DNA of 59,023 bases from Candidatus Zapsychrus exili. Lineage in GTDB: Bacteria; Omnitrophota; Gorgyraeia; Zapsychrales; Zapsychraceae. This document shows positions 1-7,527 of this stretch, in pieces (positions within the stretch are counted from its first letter, which is position 1; each line of letters opens with the position of its first letter). The position numbers and the translations under genes were made by a program. The stretch covers positions 1 through 59,023 of the forward strand of contig JAVCCJ010000070.1 of NCBI GenBank assembly GCA_030765585.1, given 5' to 3'. The notes under the pieces were generated by a model, which was not told the DNA's origin, did not search any database, and saw only the letters and a list, made by a program, of their open reading frames with translations.

Positions 1-128
1 TGCCCTTCTCGAATAGCATGATATTTGCGAACCTTACCTTCAACATATCCATCATAATAAATTTCATCAAATCGGGGAAGATTGATAAAAATATTCGAGT
101 TTTGAATCTCACCTTCAATTAAATTCAC
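1..128 (-). CDS. Possible partial hypothetical protein, cut by left window edge
   Basis: An open frame runs on the minus strand from an in-frame stop near 161 to the window edge, with a GTG at 126-128 as a possible start. The readable part contains INLPRFDEIYYDGYVEGKVR, which looks protein-like (aromatic and acidic, codon use like the neighbours). I do not recognise a family, and no Shine-Dalgarno is visible. It lies downstream of the 3' end of tRNA-His, where integrated elements usually sit, but nothing shows it is mobile. It may be chance. Confidence 0.3.
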   Translation of the reverse strand, partial: MNLIEGEIQNSNIFINLPRFDEIYYDGYVEGKVRKYHAIREG

Positions 129-437
129 GACACCATTCCTTTTAATTGGGCTCTTTCTTGATTAAGTAGGATAAGAAAGAACCCGATTACAACGATTTAA
201 ACAACCTGCCAAAAACCTATTCCCCTTAAAATTTTTTATATATGCGTGAGAAATACTCAGTATATCCATACCCACTCCCATGGGTACCCCAAGCGGGTTT
301 GGGCGATAAGCGCCCTCAAAAGGGCAAATTTGTGACCAAAATGTGACCACTCAAATAATAACATATATCAAAATGTATCAATTTGTGACCAAATAATAAG
401 CTTTTATGCAAGAGAGGAAAGTTATTATTTAATTAAT
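129..437. other. Gene-poor spacer beside tRNA-His with short hairpins and repeated GTGACC words
   Basis: No convincing gene is seen. The word GTGACC occurs at 332-337, 343-348 and 385-390, twice within ATTTGTGACCAAA. Small inverted repeats include GGGCG-ATAAG-CGCCC near 302-316 and a GGGTACCC-type palindrome near 285. Together with the adjacent tRNA 3' end this could be the edge of an integrated element, but no integrase is visible. Confidence 0.35.
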
Positions 438-470
438 AAAAAAGCCTGTTCTCGTCTAAGAAAACAGGCT
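438..470 (-). terminator. Rho-independent terminator of tRNA-His
   Basis: Read on the minus strand, AGCCTGTT (470-463) pairs with AACAGGCT (450-443) across a 12-nt loop and is followed by a run of T. It begins seven bases after the encoded CCA end of tRNA-His. Confidence 0.85.
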
Positions 471-477
471 ATATTAA

Positions 478-554
478 TGGGGTGGCTAACCGGGTTCGAA
501 CCGGCGACCGCCTGCACCACAAGCAGGAGCTCTACCAACTGAGCTATAGCCACC
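478..554 (-). tRNA. tRNA-His (GTG)
   Basis: A full cloverleaf is visible on the minus strand: acceptor GTGGCTA/TAGCCAC, D stem GCTC, anticodon stem CCTGC/GCAGG around TTGTGGT (anticodon GTG) and a T arm with TTCGAAC. An extra G at 554 pairs with C73 at 481, the His-specific G-1. The CCA tail is encoded at 480-478. The minus-strand reading frame across it is the familiar tRNA-derived false ORF. Confidence 0.95.
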
Positions 555-635
555 ATCGTACTGCTTATCTTTTCAAATGAACAATTGCAATATTCTACCA
601 CAAAAATAATTCTTAACAACAAAAATACTACCGAC

Positions 636-1580
636 CTAGTCTACTATAATATTACCCTCAAAAGATACGTTTTTGACCTTAAAATCATACATATTTGTCT
701 TAAAAGAGAAATCTATACCAATGTCAGGGTTTTCTTGACCTTTAGGAAGCAACATCTTGCTAACAGAAAAAGTGTTGCCTTCTGGAGTGCCACCTAAATA
801 TGATAGAAACTTACCCATTTTAACATTGCCTGATACATTGACATCATCATTCTCTATAGTCATATTTGAAACTAATCCAATTTTTCCACTCGCATCTAAG
901 ACATCAACATCAGCGTATAGCTTTCTTTCAAATATATCTGTCACCCCGGAAACATTTACCCTGCTATTCGTAAAAGGAGATTCTTCTTTGACAAAAATAC
1001 CTTCAAAATAAAAAGGCACTTTAGACGAAACAATTGGAAATACAATATCCTTGAGTTTAAAATCTACTTTATCTATTCTAAACAAAACTTTTTGCTCTAC
1101 GCCTACACTAAGATATTTAATTACTCCATTTGCAACATTAAACCTTCTTACAATAACAGACGTTAAAGGCATCATTTTCTTCGTTATTTTTTTTATAGCT
1201 GAATCAACTTCTTGGCCCTGCATCTCAGAAGATTCTTTGTTCACTATCTCAGATACCCTTGTTTTCTCGTCTATAAAAATAACAGGGCTATCGACATCTA
1301 AATATGATAAAGAAGCCCGTCTCATTGCCAAAGAATGAAGATCGAACTGCATCCTCATATTTTTTACCTTTAAAACACGTCCTATCTCTACATTAACCAC
1401 TCTTAAACCAAAAGGAAATTGATATTGAATACTGCCTATTCTAACATCTTGTTTTATGGACTTATTAAGCATCACCTGTATAAGATTTTTTCCATAAAAC
1501 TTTATATAGAAAGATCCGCTAATAAACACGACAATTACAAGAATTATGATTATGATGGATATTTTTTTGAAGGATTTCAT
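636..1580 (-). CDS. AsmA-like/DUF748-type membrane-anchored protein
   Basis: 314 residues. An N-terminal hydrophobic helix (about 7-28) is followed by a stretch matching AsmA-family N termini, with lysine-rich residues after the helix and then GSIQYQFPFGLRVVNVEIG, typical of the first beta strands of these periplasmic lipid-transfer or envelope proteins. The rest is beta-rich with alternating hydrophobics. It is shorter than classical AsmA (about 600). AsmA proteins sit in the inner membrane and act in envelope biogenesis; the exact role here is unknown. It stands alone between tRNA-His and tRNA-Arg. Confidence 0.65.
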   Translation of the reverse strand: MKSFKKISIIIIILVIVVFISGSFYIKFYGKNLIQVMLNKSIKQDVRIGSIQYQFPFGLRVVNVEIGRVLKVKNMRMQFDLHSLAMRRASLSYLDVDSPVIFIDEKTRVSEIVNKESSEMQGQEVDSAIKKITKKMMPLTSVIVRRFNVANGVIKYLSVGVEQKVLFRIDKVDFKLKDIVFPIVSSKVPFYFEGIFVKEESPFTNSRVNVSGVTDIFERKLYADVDVLDASGKIGLVSNMTIENDDVNVSGNVKMGKFLSYLGGTPEGNTFSVSKMLLPKGQENPDIGIDFSFKTNMYDFKVKNVSFEGNIIVD

Positions 1581-1615
1581 ATTAAAATATTTGGAAAGAA
1601 AATTAAGGAAAATTG

Positions 1616-1776
1616 AGGAAGGTTGTGATCGAACTACGTCCTCATCGTCATTTATTAAAAACGCGCCCAGGACGATTCCGCTTACGCGGGTCCCAACCCT
1701 CTCTAAACAAAAAAGGAAGGTTGTGATCGAACTACGTCCTCATCGTCATTTATTAAAAACGCGCCCAGGACGATTC
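1616..1776. repeat. 63-bp direct repeat including the 3' end of tRNA-Arg
   Basis: Bases 1616-1678 and 1714-1776 are identical, offset by 98. The right copy runs into the T arm of tRNA-Arg, so the left copy carries a loose tRNA 3' fragment (GCGCCCAGGACGATTC on the plus strand). The 35 bases between the copies are unique. This is either a short tandem duplication or a tRNA-targeted insertion scar. Confidence 0.9.
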
Positions 1777-1833
1777 GAACGTCCGACCCTCGCCTTAGAA
1801 GGGCGATGCTCTATCCAGCTGAGCTATAGGCGC
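1760..1833 (-). tRNA. tRNA-Arg (TCT)
   Basis: Cloverleaf on the minus strand: acceptor GCGCCTA/TGGGCGC with one G:T pair, anticodon stem TCGCC/GGCGA around CTTCTAA (anticodon TCT), T loop TTCGAAT and discriminator G at 1760. No encoded CCA, unlike the His and Pro genes nearby. Its 3' end is duplicated 98 bp downstream. Confidence 0.95.
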
Positions 1834-1876
1834 AAAATTTATTTATTATTCTATTTGAAGCTCTTCAACTATTTAC

Positions 1877-1947
1877 GTCATTGCGAGCATTTTTGCGAAG
1901 CAATCTACAACAGATTGCCGCGTCGCTTAAAAGCTCCTCGCAATGAC
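1877..1947. repeat. Palindromic REP-like element (GTCATTGCGAG family)
   Basis: The outer arms GTCATTGCGAG and CTCGCAATGAC are inverted, with inner arms CGAAGCAATCT and AGATTGCCGCGTCG. Elements of this type are dispersed in intergenic DNA of many environmental bacteria. It lies between tRNA-Arg and the 3' end of the acetolactate decarboxylase gene and could act as a terminator for either. Confidence 0.75.
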
Positions 1948-1970
1948 AATATGCTACAGGGACGTATACT

Positions 1971-2759
1971 TTACTTACTTTCTACTGTGTGCAAAGCTTC
2001 TTTTTTGTCTTCTTCTAAATCTAGCTTATAAAAATCTTCCGATTCTGGCAAAACAAGTGAAAATGCAAGCGTCTCGTCTATCTCAACCTTAATATCTTTC
2101 ATACTGCATTCAAGCAAATGTCCTCCAGCTTTTTTATCTTTTGTAATAAAGTGAAAATGATAACCTGGGACATTTACACCTTTTACAAATGCTGGGGCAC
2201 GAAATCCAATAATTGTTCCTTCTGCTTTTTCAAACTCAAATACTACCTGATCTTTTACAACTTCAATCAACTTTTTATAAGGCTTATCTTGCCTAGGAAC
2301 ACTTCTTGTTTTTATATAATCAAAAACACCTTCTATTTTAATGGCGTAAAATATATTATCAGTTGGCAAGAACTCATCAATGTATTGCTTAAGACTTGAA
2401 ATATTTGTCACATCATCTAAAAGAACAGTTTTGTCCAAATCAAAAAAAGTTACTACTGCAAAAGGTGTAATCGCCTCGTCATCTACAGGATAAGCTATAC
2501 CATCTGTTTTTATCTGATAAAACTTACCATCTACCCCTATCATTTCTCCATCTAGTGCATCAAAAGTACCTATGCCAAAATCTCCACGATTTTTTAAAGC
2601 AGCAAAAGTGATATCTCCATCATAAATTCCATCTAAAAGAGCATCTATTGTAGAATTCTGAAATATAACATCTCTATCTACCGATTGAGCTTGTGATAAG
2701 CCAATAGAGCTATTAAAAAGAAATACGACAAATATTAAGGTAAGCTTTTTTATATTCAT
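1971..2759 (-). CDS. Acetolactate decarboxylase, exported
   Basis: 262 residues. A signal peptide (about 1-24, ending SQA) precedes a complete alpha-acetolactate decarboxylase domain. Family motifs are GDFGIGTFDALDGEMI, KTRSVPRQ and YHFHFITKDKKAGGHLLEC, with the His-x-His plus later His that bind zinc. The enzyme converts 2-acetolactate to acetoin and CO2. Export is known for the Brevibacillus enzyme; most homologues are cytoplasmic. No acetolactate synthase or butanediol dehydrogenase lies nearby, so the pathway context is missing. Length fits the family. Confidence 0.88.
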   Translation of the reverse strand: MNIKKLTLIFVVFLFNSSIGLSQAQSVDRDVIFQNSTIDALLDGIYDGDITFAALKNRGDFGIGTFDALDGEMIGVDGKFYQIKTDGIAYPVDDEAITPFAVVTFFDLDKTVLLDDVTNISSLKQYIDEFLPTDNIFYAIKIEGVFDYIKTRSVPRQDKPYKKLIEVVKDQVVFEFEKAEGTIIGFRAPAFVKGVNVPGYHFHFITKDKKAGGHLLECSMKDIKVEIDETLAFSLVLPESEDFYKLDLEEDKKEALHTVESK

Positions 2760-2864
2760 TGGATTAAGAAATTAAATTGAACCGAAATTTTACATTAGAA
2801 GCATTTTCTCAAATAAACCAATAGAATAAATGTTTCTGCAAAATTGTTCGCTTCAACAAAAGTT

Positions 2865-2894
2865 TCAATAAAGAAAAGCGACGGTTGAAGTCAA
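2865..2894 (-). promoter_or_regulatory. Possible promoter of acetolactate decarboxylase gene
   Basis: On the minus strand, TTGACT (2894-2889), an 18-base spacer and TATTGA (2870-2865) resemble a sigma-70 promoter about 105 bases before the start codon. The spacer overlaps one arm of a CTTCAAC/GTTGAAG inverted repeat (2851-2857, 2884-2890), a possible operator. Weak evidence. Confidence 0.35.
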
Positions 2895-2926
2895 ATTACC
2901 TTTTCTAATGAAAAATTTGAGTTAAA

Positions 2927-3003
2927 TGGTCGGGGAGCCGGGATTCGAACCCGGGACCCCGTGCTCCCAAAGCACGTACGCTAGCCAGCTGCGCCACTCC
3001 CCG
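2927..3003 (-). tRNA. tRNA-Pro (TGG)
   Basis: Cloverleaf on the minus strand: acceptor CGGGGAG/CTCCCCG, anticodon stem CGTGC/GCACG around TTTGGGA (anticodon TGG), T loop TTCGAAT, discriminator A and encoded CCA at 2929-2927. Confidence 0.95.
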
Positions 3004-3106
3004 AAAATTTAATATTATATCAAAAAAGCGAGTTACTATAACACACAATATTAAATTATGCAAATAATGTATTATTACTAATACTAGTTATTATTTAAAT
3101 CAAAAT

Positions 3107-3137
3107 TTGCATTAGAATTCGATTTTTCTGTTATAAT
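3107..3137 (+). promoter_or_regulatory. Promoter placed for a leaderless AsmA-like mRNA
   Basis: TTGCAT at 3107-3112 and a perfect TATAAT at 3132-3137 are separated by 19 bases. The ATG follows only seven bases after the -10 box and no Shine-Dalgarno exists between them, so transcription is expected to start at or beside the start codon. Confidence 0.55.
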
Positions 3138-3144
3138 ATTTGCC

Positions 3145-3702
3145 ATGAAGCCAATAAGAAAAAGAATACTGTTTATCATACTTGCATTCGTAATGCTTTT
3201 GACAATCGCTTATCTTTATATAAATAAAATTTTCCTACCTGTTAAGTTTAAAAGCATTGTCAAACAAAAGGGTTCAGAATTCCTTAATCGCCAGCTAGAT
3301 GTTGAAGAAATTACCTTTGACATAATAAAAGGAATTACAGCAAAAAATATAAGAGTATATCAAAAAGATAACAGTGGTGAAATATTTGCATCAATAGATA
3401 AGTTAACTTTTAGCTTCCTGCTTCCCCCTATCTTAAAAAGTAAAAAGATCATAATACCCTCAATCAAAGTTATAAATCCGTTTATTAATATAATTAAGAA
3501 AGACTCTGGAGAGTGGAACTTCTCTGATCTTATTAAGAACAAAAACAAATCTGAAAGTAAAAGTGCTTTTCAAATTTTAACAAGAAAAGTTGAACTAAAG
3601 AATGGACAAATCAATATAACAGACAAATCAAAAGAAGAAGCGTCCAGCGAACACATCTCTCCGGTAAACTTAGTAGCAGAGTTATCTTTACCAAAAACAT
3701 AA
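3145..3702 (+). CDS. AsmA-family protein, N-terminal part (frameshifted gene)
   Basis: 185 residues: a transmembrane helix (about 7-27), then RQLDVEEITFDIIKGITAKN, the typical AsmA N-terminal pattern. It stops at a TAA right after CCA-AAA-ACA at about 3691-3702. The other plus frame continues without a stop through this point into the 888-codon ORF downstream, and one extra A in the five-A run would join them into about 1,097 residues. So this is the 5' part of one large gene broken by a 1-base deletion, a sequencing error, or read by -1 slippage on AAA. It probably tethers an envelope protein to the inner membrane. Confidence 0.75.
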   Translation: MKPIRKRILFIILAFVMLLTIAYLYINKIFLPVKFKSIVKQKGSEFLNRQLDVEEITFDIIKGITAKNIRVYQKDNSGEIFASIDKLTFSFLLPPILKSKKIIIPSIKVINPFINIIKKDSGEWNFSDLIKNKNKSESKSAFQILTRKVELKNGQINITDKSKEEASSEHISPVNLVAELSLPKT

Positions 3703-3770
3703 ACTTTACCTTTGAGAGTTTTATACCTAAAAGCGGATCATCTGCAAAAATAGAAGGCTCTTATGACATT

Positions 3771-6437
3771 ATGACCAAATCTCTTTTGTCTACGACTTCT
3801 ATTGACAAACTTTATGTAAGCAAATATTTATCACTTTTAAACGTCAAACAAGCAAATGTTTTAAAAAATGGCAGCATATCTTCATCTGAAGCTCATATAT
3901 CATATAAAGATGGTCTAGTTAGTATGACAGGCGATCTTTCGTTAAATGAAATAGATATTAACGCTAATGAGAAACAAAAATTCAAGGGAAACGCAAAAGG
4001 ATCTAATCTCTCTCTTACTCTTTTAAACAAAGAACTAAATTTATCTGGAAACGTATCTTTAATATCTGAAGAAACATTTATCTTCCCTCATACTTATATT
4101 AAAGGAGAGTTATCTCTTAATATTGATAATTTATACATACAACAAAACAATGGTTTATTTAAAGGAAGCATAGCGCTTAAAAACGAGTCTCCAGGCTATC
4201 TTATAAAAATAAGCGACAAGCAAGAAGTTTTAGGGAATATAAACATAGATGATGCCTCTATTGCCTGGGGTGACAAAGGGATAAATATTAATGGCAAAAT
4301 ATCGACTAATCCAACAACTATCAATATCTCCCCTGACATAAAGATAAGTGGAAACATTACCTCTACAATCAATTCATTAACTTTTGCTCGCGACAAAAGC
4401 ATTTCTCTTCAAGGCAATATAAATATCGATCAGGCCAATATAAAAAATGGCGACAAACAAAACATATCCTCTAACATAGCACTCGACAATGCATCTGTAT
4501 CTGTAAAGGGTTCTGATGTACAACTTCATGGAAAATTTAATTTAAATAATACGAGCATAAGTCTTCAAGATAATAAAACAATAAAAGGAAACATCTCTAC
4601 AGTAAACACTAATATAAATTTTAAAAACAAAAAGCTAGATATACAAAGCGATCTAAAGATTAATAATACTGATATTTCGTTAGGAGAGAATAAAAGCATA
4701 AAAGGAAATGTGATATCAGAAAACACAACCCTCTCTTATGAAAACAAAAAGATACTTTTAAGGACATTATCTGCTTTTACTGAAACAGAAGTGCAATTTG
4801 ATGGTATTAATTTTAATGGCAGCCCTAATGTTGAATTCTCTGTCGCAATTGATCCTGGCCAAGAAACTAAATATTCCGGAAAGGTTGAACTAGCAGAGGC
4901 TTCTGTATCTGGTGTGCCAAAAGTTGGAGCGATAAATAATATAAAAGGAAACGTCTTATTAAACGAGAATAAAGTAGAAACCGAACTTATTGAATTTAAT
5001 ACAAATGATGTCGACGTCAAACTATCAGGCAACCTAGAAAACTTTTTAAATCCAGTTATCGACATAACAGCTTCATCAGATGAAGTCCTTTTAGAAAATA
5101 TATCTAAATTTATACCTGCCGCAAAGAACAAGGCTAAGATAAAAGCATCTGGCAAGGCATCTGTTACGGCAAGCTATAAAGGCTCTATCAAATCTACTGC
5201 AGACTCTCTAATTGATGCAACAGCAAAATTAGAAGGAGTCAAACTATCGACCCCTAAACTTGCAGAAGACATAACTAATGTGTCTGGAGAAATTAGATAT
5301 AAAAATGATTTAATAACCTGGAGTGGGCTTACAGGAACATTTAAAAATAAAGACTATAAGATAAGCGGTCAGTTGACAGACATTTCTCGACCTACGATAG
5401 CATCAAGAATATCATCTGAAGACCTTACGGTATCAACTCAGATAAAAATTCTTAGAAAAGCATTTCAAATACTCTTACTTAAAGGAAATTATTTAAATTC
5501 CTCTTTTGATCTCTTAGGAGACGTACACTTAACAGAAAATATGGGTCCTGATTTAGATATTAAAGGCACGCTTTCCATTAATCTAGAAGATTTAAATGCA
5601 ATACCAAATGAATTAGTTAAGAGCAAGCTAGCTAAACTAAAACCTCGCGGCATAATTTCTTTCGACGGCCTATTTAAAGGAAAAACAAAAGATTGGCGCA
5701 ATTGGGATGTGACGTTCAAGGCTCAATCTCCAAAACTATCACTGCTAAATTATTTTATCAATAATGTCTCTATTGCATTTTCGCAAAGAGATCAGACTGT
5801 AACCAATTTTGATATTTTATCTAACATATATAGTGGAGACTTAAACATCTCTTCTTCTGCAGACCTTAGAGATATTGATATACCAATAAAATTGGCTGCT
5901 GATATTAAAGGTTTGCAATTAAAACAACTTCTTAAGAGCGCTAACATAAAAAGAAACATGTCAGGTAATGTTGCTTTATCTCTTAATCTAAGAGGTCCAG
6001 TAAAAAATTATGACAAGATAAAAGACTCTGGTAGCTTTGCAATATCAGAAGGATATCTTGGTCGACTTATTCCAGCATTTAAAAATGCTGACTTTAGAAA
6101 CGCAAGGGCTGACTTCCTTGTTAGAAATCAGAAAGTCTTTACGGAAAATGCGCAAATAATAAGCGATACCGTTAAAGTAAGGGCTGAAGGTTGGGTAGAT
6201 ATAAAACAAAATATTGATTTTAATCTTATACCTTCTTTTTCTGAAACTCCTGTCTTAAACACTGAGGCTCTTAAGATTGATCCATCATCAATTCTTAGTC
6301 GTGCATTAAATATCAAAGTAACTGGAAAATTGACTAAACCTAGATTCCAAGTAGAAACCTCGCCTGTTAAGATATTAGAAAATACAACTGAAATTATAAG
6401 AGATGGAATAGGAAGTCTGCTGGAAGGGCTTTTTTAA
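3771..6437 (+). CDS. AsmA-family large periplasmic protein, C-terminal part (frameshifted gene)
   Basis: 888 residues from the first ATG, but the frame is open upstream to about 3693 and its codons there (NINFTFESFIPKSGSSAKIE) continue the preceding fragment. It is a long beta-rich protein. The N-terminal third has degenerate internal repeats of about 30-35 residues built around KGN(I/V)S and L.I...D/TISL, the middle resembles AsmA/TamB/YhdP repeats, and the end has an AsmA-type C-terminal domain (NIDFNLIPSFSETP, then LNIKVTGKLTKPRFQV). Proteins of this class bridge inner and outer membranes for lipid transport. The chosen ATG is probably not a true start. Confidence 0.7.
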   Translation: MTKSLLSTTSIDKLYVSKYLSLLNVKQANVLKNGSISSSEAHISYKDGLVSMTGDLSLNEIDINANEKQKFKGNAKGSNLSLTLLNKELNLSGNVSLISEETFIFPHTYIKGELSLNIDNLYIQQNNGLFKGSIALKNESPGYLIKISDKQEVLGNINIDDASIAWGDKGININGKISTNPTTINISPDIKISGNITSTINSLTFARDKSISLQGNINIDQANIKNGDKQNISSNIALDNASVSVKGSDVQLHGKFNLNNTSISLQDNKTIKGNISTVNTNINFKNKKLDIQSDLKINNTDISLGENKSIKGNVISENTTLSYENKKILLRTLSAFTETEVQFDGINFNGSPNVEFSVAIDPGQETKYSGKVELAEASVSGVPKVGAINNIKGNVLLNENKVETELIEFNTNDVDVKLSGNLENFLNPVIDITASSDEVLLENISKFIPAAKNKAKIKASGKASVTASYKGSIKSTADSLIDATAKLEGVKLSTPKLAEDITNVSGEIRYKNDLITWSGLTGTFKNKDYKISGQLTDISRPTIASRISSEDLTVSTQIKILRKAFQILLLKGNYLNSSFDLLGDVHLTENMGPDLDIKGTLSINLEDLNAIPNELVKSKLAKLKPRGIISFDGLFKGKTKDWRNWDVTFKAQSPKLSLLNYFINNVSIAFSQRDQTVTNFDILSNIYSGDLNISSSADLRDIDIPIKLAADIKGLQLKQLLKSANIKRNMSGNVALSLNLRGPVKNYDKIKDSGSFAISEGYLGRLIPAFKNADFRNARADFLVRNQKVFTENAQIISDTVKVRAEGWVDIKQNIDFNLIPSFSETPVLNTEALKIDPSSILSRALNIKVTGKLTKPRFQVETSPVKILENTTEIIRDGIGSLLEGLF

Positions 6438-6440
6438 TTT

Positions 6441-6476
6441 AGGGTCAGACCCTCTGATCTTAGAGGGTCTGACCCT
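6441..6476. terminator. Perfect hairpin after the AsmA-like gene (AGGGTCAGACCCTC)
   Basis: 14-bp perfect arms (6441-6454 and 6463-6476) around an 8-base loop, starting four bases after the stop codon. Each arm contains AGGGTCAGACCCT, itself a palindrome seen in REP-like repeats. It lacks a T tract, so it is a REP-type hairpin that may stabilise or end the mRNA. Confidence 0.7.
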
Positions 6477-6503
6477 AAGCACTACAATATTATTCTAACT
6501 ATC

Positions 6504-6524
6504 ATCCCGGACTTGATCCGGGAT
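6504..6524. repeat. Short palindrome ATCCCGG-N7-CCGGGAT
   Basis: Seven-base arms around ACTTGAT. This is a common small dispersed palindrome of environmental genomes, here at the head of a repeat-filled spacer (6438-6809) with no gene. Confidence 0.65.
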
Positions 6525-6537
6525 CCATTATTAGATC

Positions 6538-6760
6538 AGATCCCTGCCTTCGCAGGGATAAATTAAACTCTGTCATTCCAGTTTTTTGCAAAGCAAAAAT
6601 ACCGGAATCTCCTCAACTATTCACTTAATACTAACTAGATCCCTGCCTTCGCAGGGATAAATTAAACTCTGTCATTCCAGTTTTTTGCAAAGCAAAAATA
6701 CCGGAATCTCCTCAACTATTCACTTAATACTAACTAGATCCCTGCCTTCGCAGGGATAAA
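6538..6760. repeat. 99-bp tandem repeat, about 2.25 copies
   Basis: Copies start at 6538, 6637 and 6736 with a period of 99 and look identical; the third is cut after about 25 bases. Each unit holds two palindromes, TCCCTGCCTTCGCAGGGA and TTCCAG...CCGGAA around TTTTTTGCAAAGCAAAAAT. The same modules occur singly at 19079-19180 and 38898-38976. Confidence 0.9.
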
Positions 6761-6812
6761 TTCGGACTTCATTTTACGCTCCTTTTAGTCTCGTAAAATA
6801 TGTCCTCATTTA
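6740..6812 (-). repeat. 3'-end two-hairpin element, copy A (after rdgB)
   Basis: On the minus strand it begins in the rdgB stop codon: TAAATGAGGACATA, then a TTTTACG/CGTAAAA stem-loop, AATGAAGTCCGAATTTATCC and a second hairpin made from the tandem-repeat palindrome. Related elements follow murI, the Rrf2 gene and the DUF2892 gene. Confidence 0.7.
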
Positions 6813-7406
6813 CTTTAAATAACTTTCAATAATCTTTTTTGTCTTCTTAAGCGCTCTAGCGCGATGAGAAATCTTTGCTTTAATGGAAGGATCAAGCTCT
6901 CCGAAAGTCTTATCATATTTAGGCAAGAAAAATAAAGGATCGTACCCAAACCCATTCTTACCAACTGATTTCTTAGCAATTAATCCACTACAGCTGCCGC
7001 TCGCCACATCAACTATTCTTTTAGCATCAACTATTGCCACAAAACATCTATAACGCGCTTCTCGTCTAGCTAAAGAAACTCCACGAAGCTCACGAAGCAA
7101 TTTTAGATTATTCTTTTTATCTGTAGCATTTTCACCAGAATATCTTGCCGAATAAATCCCAGGACGATTACCAAGCGCCTTTATTTGTATCCCAGAGTCT
7201 TCGCCTAAAGTAAGCTTTTTTGTATACATCGCAATTGTAACTGCTTTCTTTAAAGCGTTTTGAGCAAATGTTTTTCCATCCTCTATTATCTCTGGCGCAT
7301 CTGGATAATCACTTAAAGAGGTTATCTTTAAATCAAAATCAGCCAACAACTCTTTTATCTCTCTTAGCTTTCCTTTATTTTTTGTAGCTACAACAAGTTC
7401 TTTCAT
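6810..7406 (-). CDS. rdgB: XTP/dITP pyrophosphatase (RdgB/HAM1)
   Basis: 198 residues from the ATG at 7406; the longer frame to 7466 adds 20 unrelated residues. It hydrolyses non-canonical purine triphosphates (XTP, dITP) to keep them out of DNA. Signatures: N-terminal VVATKNKGKLREIK, GEDSGIQIKALGNRPGIYSA and GFGYDPLFFLP, then SHRARAL near the end, all typical of the family; usual length about 197. No clear Shine-Dalgarno. It is the last gene of the que-rph-rdgB run, and rph-rdgB adjacency is common in bacteria. Confidence 0.93.
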   Translation of the reverse strand: MKELVVATKNKGKLREIKELLADFDLKITSLSDYPDAPEIIEDGKTFAQNALKKAVTIAMYTKKLTLGEDSGIQIKALGNRPGIYSARYSGENATDKKNNLKLLRELRGVSLARREARYRCFVAIVDAKRIVDVASGSCSGLIAKKSVGKNGFGYDPLFFLPKYDKTFGELDPSIKAKISHRARALKKTKKIIESYLK

Positions 7407-7410
7407 AATA

Positions 7411-7526
7411 AACACAAGGTTTAAGGTGCAAGGTTTAAATAAAAGCAATAAACAGCGAAAAAACAATCAAAATATTACCAACTTATTGTATCCCTTTGTC
7501 CTTTATCCTTTATCCTCTATCCTTTC
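7411..7526. repeat. Degenerate word arrays between rph and rdgB
   Basis: Near 7411-7440 AAGGTTTAA words recur; near 7494-7525 TCCTTTATCC words recur with one-base differences. Neither is an exact tandem repeat. Similar arrays with other words fill several spacers of this window. Confidence 0.55.
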
Positions 7527-7527
7527 T

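Noticed and set aside
162-350. 62-codon minus-strand ORF in the left spacer
   Set aside because: No ribosome site, odd composition, and it runs through hairpins and repeated words; no family likeness.
425-622. 65-codon minus-strand ORF with AQLVELLLVVQAVAGSNPVS
   Set aside because: It is a translation of tRNA-His, a familiar false ORF.
1546-2031. 161-codon plus-strand ORF
   Set aside because: Runs across the direct repeat, tRNA-Arg and a palindromic element antisense to real genes; the sequence is a repeat translation.
4736-5155. 139-codon ORF antisense to the AsmA-like gene
   Set aside because: Shadow of the real frame; no ribosome site or domain.
6538-6760. CRISPR-like array
   Set aside because: The 99-bp units are identical throughout with no unique spacers; this is a tandem duplication.
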